The position numbers and the translations under genes were made by a program. The notes under the pieces are model-generated. The model searched no databases and was not told the DNA's origin. It saw only the letters and a list, made by a program, of their open reading frames with translations. From Earliella scabrosa (taxonomy: Eukaryota > Basidiomycota > Agaricomycetes > Polyporales > Polyporaceae): a stretch of DNA of 64,000 bases. Where the stretch lies: the NCBI GenBank assembly GCA_022605405.1, contig JABYQQ010000009.1, forward strand, positions 1 to 64,000. Direction: 5' to 3'. Positions 55,933 to 64,000 of this stretch are shown one piece after another (the stretch's first letter is position 1; the number at the start of each line of letters is the position of its first letter).

Positions 55933-57769
55933 CGGACGAAGCTAGACGGACAGATGGTCATGAGAAACGAGGGGCGGGCTGAACGATGGACGACGAGAAC
56001 GAAGGCGCCGTCGGCGTCGCAGACGGCGAGGCGAGGCGGCGGCGGGAGGATGTGAAGACAAGAGACAAGCTGCGTACCGGCGTCATCATCCTCGTTGACA
56101 CCTCGTTTCCATGCGCTCTCCCGCGCTCTCCGACGATCTTGTCTTCGTTCATCTTCCTCTGCATCCTCGTCCTCGACAACACTTGCTTTCATACACCCCT
56201 TTCCACCTCTAATATGCTGTCTTTCCGCCGTCTGTCCTGACTCTAAGCCAGCTCTAAGCTTGCCAAATGTGGACGCTGCCTCCTCGCAGGCACTACCGCC
56301 CAGCCTCCTGCTTTCAGCAAGTGCTCAGTCCAGGCTGTGCGTAGTTGTCAGTCTGCAACTACAAACAGGGCGTTTCCTAAGGCGCATATACCGCCGCATG
56401 CAGAGGGGTGAGATACGAGCTATGGGAATCGCCTGTACTAGTACGTCAACTCCCGTGCCGCGCTGTCGCCGACTGGTCCACTATTACGTCGCACCCGCAA
56501 CAAGAGAGGGCGTTGGGTGGGGAGAGAACAGGGGTCGGAGTCTCGGCACAGGTGGAAAATGGCAGAGGGATTAAAGGGAACCATGCTTCCGTAAACTACA
56601 TATGTCTTCCTGCCGTAGACCACCGGTGCGACCCAATGCATACCATTGACTATTGCTGTTTCGTTCTTCGCCACAGAACCAACATACCCACTGTTCACTG
56701 ACGAGTCTGCATTTCGCGTCAAAATGAAGGAGAGTCAGACGGGCCCCGTTCGGTACCACAGAGAAGACTAGGCTAGGTTACGGATTGCCCGCCAAAAAGC
56801 TCATAGCCGCTCTGCGCTCCACTCCCATCACTGAGCGGCTAGGAGGATTTTGGCGGTTTTGAAACCTAGCCAACCCTAGTCTTCTCTGTCGTACCGAACG
56901 GTGCCTCATGTCACTTGATATGGGTCCACGTACTGAACTACTTCCACAGGAGTTTGGAGCTAATTCGTTACACCTGTGGAGGCCGAACCGTATGACGGTG
57001 TCCGATTCCGAGATCGAAAGGTTGTCCGACCACGGTGCTCTGTACCTGCCCGTACTCTGCGTCACGCTTCCGACCGCGGGAGCATCGTTGGGCCAGAATG
57101 ACCAAGCCTACGCGCTCCAGTTTTCTGAATGAGCTTGGGGTTTGCAGACGGTCCAGTGAGATATCACTTCTATCGGTGAGTTGTCCAACGGATTTCTTCA
57201 TTGGGTCGTCGCGAATTGCGATCCTGCTCATTTTGTAGCGTCGTCCGTCGGTCATTTGTAGATGAAGTCCGCAATCGCCCTTCAGACACGCATGACCGCT
57301 ACTGCATCTCGCATCCAACCAAGACTTTCCACCCTCCCAGACCACCCGCAACCGTCGTCCATTCCGTACATATACTGCCCGGGGTCAAGAAGCTCATGAC
57401 CTCCATACTACCGCTGTGGCGACCTTTGGTGCAAAGACCTGTGGTACGTCCCCGCCGCACGTGCGCCGTCTTCATCTCGCACACCTGGCGTAGAGCCTAC
57501 GAGGTCACCATCGCCGCCGACGACAACCGTTTCAAGGTGGGCACGCTCGCGCCGGTGTCGCGTCCGGCGCGAGGGTCTTCGCGGTTTGCGCGAGCCATGA
57601 GCGATCGGAGATCGAGAGCAGAGTGCCAATGCGCTAGAGGTCACTTGCCACCGTTTCGTTGTGTCTAGATCGTCTCAGTCCCGCCGCCTAATGCATGGAA
57701 TCATGATCTGCGAAACTAGCGTGGCCATTGAGAGCTTATCGTCCTCGAAGACCGTGAAGAGACTCACCA
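55933..57769. other. Intergenic region with a hairpin element
   Basis: A minus-strand reading MKASVVEDEDAEEDERRQDR at about 56080-56192 ends at a GTACGC donor-like site. It could be a first exon for the gene at 52439-55932, but the phases do not match. The 164-bp hairpin at 56742-56905 is listed separately. Plus-strand readings at 57035-57670 lack motifs. Confidence 0.4.
56742..56905. mobile_element. 164-bp hairpin, MITE-like element
   Basis: The two halves are reverse complements over nearly their whole length. The left arm reads GGCCCCGTTCGGTACCACAG, then AGAAGACTAGG; the right arm, reverse-complemented, reads GGCACCGTTCGGTACGACAG, then AGAAGACTAGGG. The inner arms CCGCCAAAA..TAGCCGCTC also pair. 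The loop is about 20 nt (TGCGCTCCACTCCCATCACT). Small size, terminal inverted repeats and no coding capacity suggest a MITE or a snap-back element. No target-site duplication was clear. Confidence 0.75.
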
Positions 57770-59613
57770 TCACCACATTGATGTAGAGAACGTCACTGCA
57801 GGTCCTCTTGCGGGCTCAACGCAGTGATCCGGCAATGGCATCGTCGGGAGCGCCTCGATCAGCTCGCGCCGCACGTTCGGTATGTATTCCTTCAAATCCT
57901 CTATCTTGTTCGAGTCCAGGTCGAAATGAATTGTGTGCTGCAGAGTGAGGTTTTCGATGTATGCATACTCGCTCGACTGGAGCTGGCTGAGCATCTTTCG
58001 GAGGGGAATCCTGATGAACGCTAGCGAAGGAATGTTGCTAATTGTCTTGGTGAGCCAGTGCACAAGCCGTAACGTCTTGAACTTGGAACAGCTGAACGAC
58101 GGGTCTGAGAACTTCGGTAAAAGGCTGAGGTTCGTCCGGGCATCGAAGAAACGAGTGTAGTCGCATACGACAGTGACCGTTTCCAGGGAAGTGAACCCTG
58201 CCAGGACGGCAGCGATGTTGTCCCACACGTGCCTCGAGACCGTCCCGGGAACGTTCACGATCCACACGTCACGTACGTGAGAGTACGCCGAGCTATGGCG
58301 GAAGAAGCGGGGTAGCTGCTCGCCTAGTGTGTGGAAGTCGCGCGAAAATCGGAGAGCGTTCTTTAAGCCGGCAGCGGTGACCGACAAATCGAAGTAGTCG
58401 CATGTATCGGTGTTGCTTACGGCTGCGACGTAGTCGTGGCTCGCGATTTCAATAGCTGACGGTCTTCCTGGAATATACCGAGGTAGGAGATGCTCGAGGG
58501 GAAACCGCCGCATGGGAACGTCCCGGGACAGCACCTGGACGGCCATGTCCTCTCGATCGCATCGCAAAAGGGCGAGGTAGAACTGCACGGCGCGAGTTGA
58601 CATGTCGTGTAGAATGACTCGACGTAAGCGAGGAAGGTCAATCGGAGGGAGTGGGGCGAGTGCCGGATTGTTCAGCCTGTCCAAGGTCACGTTGACAAGG
58701 TTAGGGCAGGACGATAGGAAGGTAGCGAGCTTGCTGTGACATTGTGCAAGGTGAAGGTTAGACAGGGAGATATGGGTGAGTTGTGGGAGGCCCTGCGTTC
58801 CGAGCACTGTGATGTGTTTTAGATGGAGGTAACGCAGTTGCGGCGTGTTCTCTGGTGACAAAGGGAACACAGGTCCATCGTCCCAGTCGCCCGCTGATTT
58901 GGTGAGAGAGAAAAACTCCAGCTTCGGCCAATGACTCTGCCTCAGGGGCGTGAGTAGGTCCACGGTGCGGCGGTCAATGTCGACGATATGAAGCTCTTGT
59001 ATCAAGTCATGCAGAAGGAGGGCCATGCCCTTCAGGCTTCCGGGGCTTTCATCGATCACGATAGTGAGAGGAATAGTCAATGGGAGTGATCTCTTGATAC
59101 GGGGGTCGAAAATTGTCGCGGTATGTCCTGAGTAGAGATGCCTCCAGAGAAAGGGGCTGCTCAAGGCCACCTCGCGAAGGCGGTTGCATGTTCGACTGAT
59201 GGGGATAAGAGCTGGGGTGTCGAACGCCTCTGCGTGCCAATATGGTCTGAAATGTGGAGCAATCTTCTGTAGTTGCTCAGGCACGTATGTCATGATTTGC
59301 CACAACGTCTCTGTCGGGAGGCGCAAGAGGGGTTGACGTGAGTTCCAGGCGCGACGGACGTGGCTGACGGTTTCCTGGAGCGTTTCATGGACATCCCAGA
59401 TCTGTCATGTCCGTGCGTTGTCAACCCTCTATTCAAACACGCATTCGAACACACCAACCATCTCGGTCCTACAGATGAGTTCCGAGCTTCAGTACTTGTA
59501 TCGCGATGTGGCATAAAATATGTAGATCGCGGGACTACGTACGACATGAGATCTGTTTGCTCCTGTAAGAGCTGCAACAGCATGGTCGCACTCTCTTTCG
59601 CGTTCACGTTCAT
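57770..59613 (-). CDS. F-box protein, about 590 aa
   Basis: Main exon 59401-57770, preceded by a likely first exon 59613-59473; they join in phase through a 71-nt intron that ends ACATGACAG. The second exon begins WDVHETLQETVSHVRRAWNS. The F-box follows: LLRLPTETLWQIMTYVP, then PALIPISRTCNRLREVALSS and PFLWRHLY, which matches the fungal F-box pattern (L-P-x-E-x-L/W, S-x-x-C-x-x-W/L-R). The rest resembles irregular leucine-rich material (PQLRYLHLKHITVLG, LPQLTHISLSNLHLAQ, CPNLVNVTLDRLNN). F-box proteins recruit substrates to SCF ubiquitin ligases through Skp1. Agaricomycete genomes hold many such genes and the substrate cannot be inferred. Without the first exon the protein would start inside the second. 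Confidence 0.8.
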
Positions 59614-59944
59614 CTGTGCTGAAGTGGTTGGCTAGGCCCGTTAGGGTTGTGTTGGTAGAGGAGAAAGGGAAGATGTGCCTAGGTATGACACCGGCTAACG
59701 GAGTCGGGCCGGCCATCCGGATTAGACTTCAAGTTCAAACATTCACTGCCCACAGCCCAGCATACATACTACTCAGCTGCAGCCTGCCTCTACCGGAAAT
59801 GTTCTCGAAACGAGCTATTTATGACATATAATGTCCGGGTCTACCGATCCCTAACTGAGCGCCGCCTGCGTACAGCAACCATCCACAACGAAACCTACAG
59901 CTGGGCAAGTCCCTGCTTGTGCCGCTCCTTTACAAAAATCCAGA
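59614..59944. other. Short intergenic stretch
   Basis: Promoter region of the F-box gene and downstream flank of the membrane-protein gene ending at 59945. No feature seen. Confidence 0.5.
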
Positions 59945-61240
59945 TCAGTGAGAGCGAGCGGGAAACCCTTTGCGCAGTGTTCGTACGACCATGATCAGAC
60001 CTGCACTGTCGTCAGCACTGACATTACACCAGGTGACACTCCACGTGGTACGACTCACAGCACCGTCGTTCACCCGGTAGCCGCTTGCGTAGTCAGGCAA
60101 CTTGGCCTCCTGGAAGGGACGTGAGAGGATTTCAATAGCTATGGATATCGGAGCAAGAAGTAACACACCTTCGGGATAGAGACGATACTCGCCTTCATAG
60201 CCTGGCTCTTGACGATATCCTCCCAGAGCGCGGCGTCGGTCAGGGTGGCCGTCGAGGTACGGTATGAGGCGGTCTCCAAGACAGGTGCGCTGGGGAATGT
60301 CATCACAACTGGCGCATGGGGGAAACGAGCACCCAGACTGCGAGAGATTATTGGTTGAGACGATCTCGATACCAACAACAGGTGAGCAGGGAACACTCAC
60401 GTCAAGAGCACGCTGAGCGTGTACACTATGCAGATGAGTCAATACACTGTCTGCAAGGTACGAGGAAGTATCGCTGGTACTCACAGTTGCCAAGGAAGAA
60501 GGTGCCTGCAAGCCACGTCAAATTCGCGGCCATGACTCCCGCAGCAACAGCGTTGAAGAGGGAGACCAAGCTAAAACAGATCAGACTCCGAAGGTAGATG
60601 TATGAGGGTGGCATGACGCTCACGCGCATGCGAACAAGCTCTTAACCGTCCAGTACTCGAATTCATCGGCGAACGTCGTCCGGCCCTGCCTGTTGTGGAT
60701 CGAGGCGTGAGCTACTTTGTGGAGTAAAACGTAAGGCGGGACACACTTCTGCAGGACATACGCCTTCTGCGTCCAGACGTACGCAATAGACGCGATCACG
60801 ATGTTGATGCCACTGGCAAGAGAGTAGGTCGTGACGGTGGGCCACTGTGGACCATGAGGATGCTATATGTGTGACTTTGGATTGGGTTGTCGACTCACCA
60901 TACTATCGGTATCCAGGAGAATCGCAAAGGCGAAGCTGTCATTGTAACTGCGGGATCTCAATTGGCGCATCCATACTTGTCGGACTATATTGCCAGTGAC
61001 GTACAGTTTGGCAACGGAAACTTGGGGTTCGGCAGATGAGCCCAATGGTCGTTGGATAAGAGAAGGAGAAGGGGATGCTTACCGATAGACATGACTATAG
61101 GACGCCACTCATGAGTGAAGTAACTCTCGCGGGGATGCCAGACGGAGCGTACCCAGTTGAAGGCTCGTGAAGGATAACTAGCAGGACAATAGTCACTTCC
61201 TTGATGCCGCACCAGCGAGGTTGATGGCACGTACAATCGT
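59945..61240 (-). CDS. Multi-exon protein gene with hydrophobic segments, unresolved 5' end
   Basis: A chain of leftward exons with good splice signals is visible. About 61160-61083 reads SVWHPRESYFTHEWRPIVMS. About 61020-60900 reads TGNIVRQVWMRQLRSRSYND and FAFAILLDTDSM. About 60840-60625 reads YSLASGINIVIASIAYVWTQ through DEFEYWTVKSLFAC. About 60590-60485 reads LICFSLVSLFNAVAAGVMAA. About 60350-60175 reads APVVMTFPSAPVLETASYRT through MKASIVSIPK. Two short last exons give EAKLPDYASGYRVNDGA and LIMVVRTLRKGFPARSH, stop at 59945. At least two segments look membrane-spanning. I do not recognise the family. It could be the 3' part of the next gene rather than a separate one. Confidence 0.5.
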
Positions 61241-61299
61241 CAATGTGAGAAGCGCATTCCGTTTGACTGGCCCGGAGCAGATTTAGCAGAGGGGCCAAT

Positions 61300-62248
61300 G
61301 CTTGTTTGGTGCTGTCCTACTCACTGGCATGAAGGCGCAACGCGAAGAAACTACATCCGTACGGTCAGAAGCGACTGGCATATGTTGTCGTTCACTCACA
61401 CTTGGGCGACGGCAGCCGTGAGAGTCTCAATATCAACGGCCGTTAGTGATAGTAACAGGCGTGGCCGGGAAAACATACCACAAGGAACGTCTGGATCTAC
61501 AACCCCGGATACGGATCGTAAGCAGACCGTGGCTGTACCAACAGGCTAACTGACTGACCATGGTGCTCCTACAATGTATGTGTCAGTCAGAAGGAAAGCG
61601 TACGCACTGTGTGGCAATACTTACCATTCATTGTCGACGAGGCCCGAGAAGCGTCCAAAGTCGACCACTACTGCGGTATAGACAGCGCGGATGGTAGCGA
61701 TCAACTGAATTTCGTTGAGCAGTCTTAGATGGGGGGACATCGTGAGTCGTGGGATACACAGAGTGTCAGAGCAACTTACAGCAGCCCGGCGAGCTATCGA
61801 GAGTGAATGCTGAGTAACAACATCTGGGTAACAGGCCATCAACGCTTACAGCCGTCTTGACAAGTCCACTGTCTCCGTTCCTCCCTCGGAAGTAGGTCAA
61901 AGCCTTGGTACCAACCACGCCGAAGGTGCTGTATCGCAGCGTCAGGTAGTCGTAACAATCGGATGACCGGTTGACTCATACGCACACTGACGCGAGCACA
62001 AGCCCGATGACGAGCGCACCCAGAGCGGTGTTCAGCATATCTACCGCATTGGCGATCAAGTACTCCGGACTTGCTGAGGGCGAGAATGACGCGGAGCTCG
62101 AGCCATCGTCGAAGGCACTGGCGGTGGACGTAGGAGCTACTATCCAAGTCGCAGAGAGCACGGAAGAGTCGCCCGCGAACCCAGCTGCGGATAAAGTGGG
62201 GGTGCTGCTGGGGACGAGGAATATGGTTCCAGCGGATATGGCTGACAT
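61300..62248 (-). CDS. Membrane protein resembling the DUF6534 family, partial model
   Basis: Exons resolved: 62248-61986, 61928-61850, 61809-61780 and 61704-61625, all in phase; later exons remain uncertain (about 61568 down to 61300). The N-terminal 60 residues are Ser/Thr/Ala-rich. The first helix (LNTALGALVIGLVLASV) continues TFGVVGTKALTYFRGRNGDS as a loop with aromatic residues. Further on come ALIATIRAVYTAVVVDFGRF and SGLVDNEW. A helix, an aromatic-basic loop and a second helix ending D/N-F-G are typical of the basidiomycete DUF6534 membrane proteins, although this N-terminal extension is longer than I would expect. Function of that family is unknown. The boundary with the exons at 59945-61240 is open. 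Confidence 0.5.
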
Positions 62249-64000
62249 CGTGGCCCTGTCGTGATATGGGAGGATGGACTTTGGAAGGGCTCAAAGGGCG
62301 TTCAGAACTCAGGCGAGCGAGAGACTGAACGCTGCTCGTCCAGAAAGCCCCGTGTCTGTATTTAACATTGGCAAACGGACTGGCCACGATGCAGCGGAGC
62401 GGCGCTGCGCACGGACTGCGCACAAGAAGAGAATGGCAAAGGGCCGCCGAGAAGCTGATGGGCACTGGTCATGGGATGGACAACGATAAGTGAAGGCTGA
62501 ATGAATACATGGCTATGTTGACATCGACTCACGAAGGATGGCTCGAAGCTTGAGACTGGGTGGTATCTACCCGGCGTGGGATAGACACATTTAGTATGCT
62601 AGGTTAGGATGGCCCAGCGTGCCTGAGGAGAGTCTTCCGGAGGTTCAGTTTGCCTCTGAGCCCTTGCGGATGTCGTCCGCTCACAGACAAAAGCGGTTAC
62701 ATCGTTCATGTGCTGCGCGTCAAGATGCCTGCTTGCGCGGGCTTCATGCCCATCATGAGAGTCGCCATCCGTGACGCCCATTCATTGGAAAATAACAGGA
62801 GGAATCTCCGCTGTATCGACACCGAGCGGACCGATGGTCGATGTTCGTGTCAAACTATCTGACTGCGCAACACCTAGACCCGGCGAATATGAAGATCAAC
62901 ATTTAGACGACCTGTGGCCCGCATTCATACGTACTCCGCGTCACCTCGACCTCCCATAAGAGCTCACTCGTTCTCTTAATCCGTATCGTGGGATCCGGAC
63001 TCGCCCTCCTAATACCATCCATGGCCTTGCTACATGATTATCAACCCAGATGATCTGATTGCTTCGCGCATTGTCGATGATGCTACACTACCTTTCCTTC
63101 AAGACATTCGGCATGTGGAAATCCAGGTGTGAGGGACAACCGGTCGGCCTTCCTACAGATTAAGCGATCTCACCAATATGCCCGTCAAGGTACTTAGCTT
63201 CGCGGATCGAGAGGAGGTACAGAATCTCCACAAGATGCTGGTGGAATCGACGACGCACCGTCGCATGTCCTAAATATGCTCCTGAGTAAAAGGTTTGCAG
63301 CATAGGTAGCATAGGGAATGGAGTTGGACATACCAAGACTCAAGAAACACACAAGACCACATGTTGCGACCGAAGCTTGGAGGCCAAGGGAATCGTGCTT
63401 GTTTCGAAGGCTTGAGGGGCAGTTCCAAGTGAGTAGAACAAAGATACATCATCACGTTCTCAGTGTCTTCGGATTGACACACGGACAGCGATAACTGAAC
63501 CGACGAATAGCAATGCCTTGCAGTCAAACGCGACGCGCCTGTGGTCAGGTAAGAAGACGTGTTGTTGTTAGGGTGAGCACAAGCAGAATAGACGGATTAC
63601 GGGCGGGCTGTCATTGTTCAAGCACAGCCCGACGGAGGTGCGCAGTACCGATGTGTTCGCCTGCCGAAGATGAACTGACGCGAGGTTGCTGTGGTGTCAT
63701 TGTGCACTCATGCGCCCAAAGACAATGGCGTACCCTCGGCTCAGCGCTGAGCATTCACATTCGCCCAGGTCCCTCTTACGCGTCGGAGACGTGTTCAAGG
63801 ATGATCATGGATGCAAGCACGCTTTGTTGAGGGGAACAACGGTGGACGACATGACAGAAGGCGGGGGCGGAGAAGGGAAGGCAGACGTGGGCAAAGAAGC
63901 GCATGGGATGCGTGGGAGGCGAGCGATTGTGCTGACGTAATGGGGCGCCAAGTGGCTTGAAGAGGTAAGTGGCCCGTTTGGGAAGAGTGCCAATCCCCGG
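62249..64000. other. Gene-poor right end
   Basis: A minus-strand reading near 63160-63260 (RRRFHQHLVEILYLLSIREA, KYLDGHIGEIA) and another near 63345-63430 (LELPLKPSKQARFPWPPSFG) look like exons of one gene. They are separated by a clear GTATGT...CTCAG intron, but the phase that joins them does not give the better reading. A plus-strand segment near 63033-63130 (MIINPDDLIASRIVDDATLP) is the competing signal. I leave these unassigned. Confidence 0.3.

Noticed and set aside
56080..56192. Possible first exon (MKASVVEDEDAEEDERRQDR) for the 1,099-aa protein
   Set aside because: The donor leaves phase 1, while the acceptor before MTPRPVQ requires phase 0. It may be part of the leader, but I did not add it to the coding model.

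Overview
The window looks like a nuclear contig from a basidiomycete, most likely an Agaricomycete. Genes are split by short introns of about 43-80 nt with GT..AG ends, exon phases join cleanly, and coding GC is moderate to high. Several proteins belong to types typical of mushroom-forming fungi: a DUF6535-like membrane protein, a WD40 protein with a C-terminal membrane anchor, an F-box protein, and lineage-restricted proteins without a clear function. No rRNA, tRNA or CRISPR array was recognised. Exon models were built by hand from splice signals and phase. Spans and terminal exons carry more uncertainty than internal exons.

Layout. 0-14 kb holds several lineage-restricted genes on the minus strand: a 327-aa protein at 3515-4790, a repeat-plus-membrane protein at 5281-6493, a 288-aa protein at 8354-9279 and a compact 148-aa protein at 13468-14075. 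Between them lie long stretches with only broken coding signal, including an SH3-like fragment near 12.8-13.0 kb. 14-25 kb carries three plus-strand genes: a nine-exon WD40 gene (17578-19448), a 663-aa gene of a probably multicopy agaricomycete family (20720-23017) and a signal-anchored helical protein (24082-25204). 27.9-30.2 kb is a tail-to-tail pair of diverged paralogs sharing both intron positions. 31.9-33.8 kb has two small unknown genes, followed by an AT-rich island near 34.4-34.9 kb.

37-45 kb is the best understood part. NTA1, the N-terminal asparagine/glutamine amidase of the Arg/N-degron pathway, is transcribed leftward. The AMPK beta subunit gene is transcribed rightward from the same 633-bp intergenic region. 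The DUF6535-like gene follows, and a 1.13-kb terminal-inverted-repeat element sits exactly in its last sense codon. 48-56 kb has a single-pass membrane protein with a cytoplasmic SH3 domain (Fus1-like layout) and a 1,099-aa low-complexity protein, both leftward. 56.7 kb has a 164-bp hairpin (MITE-like). 57.8-62.2 kb has an F-box gene and one or two multi-exon membrane-protein genes, all leftward.

The genes do not form a metabolic cluster. The recognisable functions are protein turnover (NTA1, F-box protein), energy sensing (AMPK beta) and membrane-proximal scaffolding (SH3 and WD40 proteins). The most distinctive observations are the transposable element that rewrote a stop codon harmlessly, the mirrored paralog pair and the hexapeptide-repeat membrane protein.
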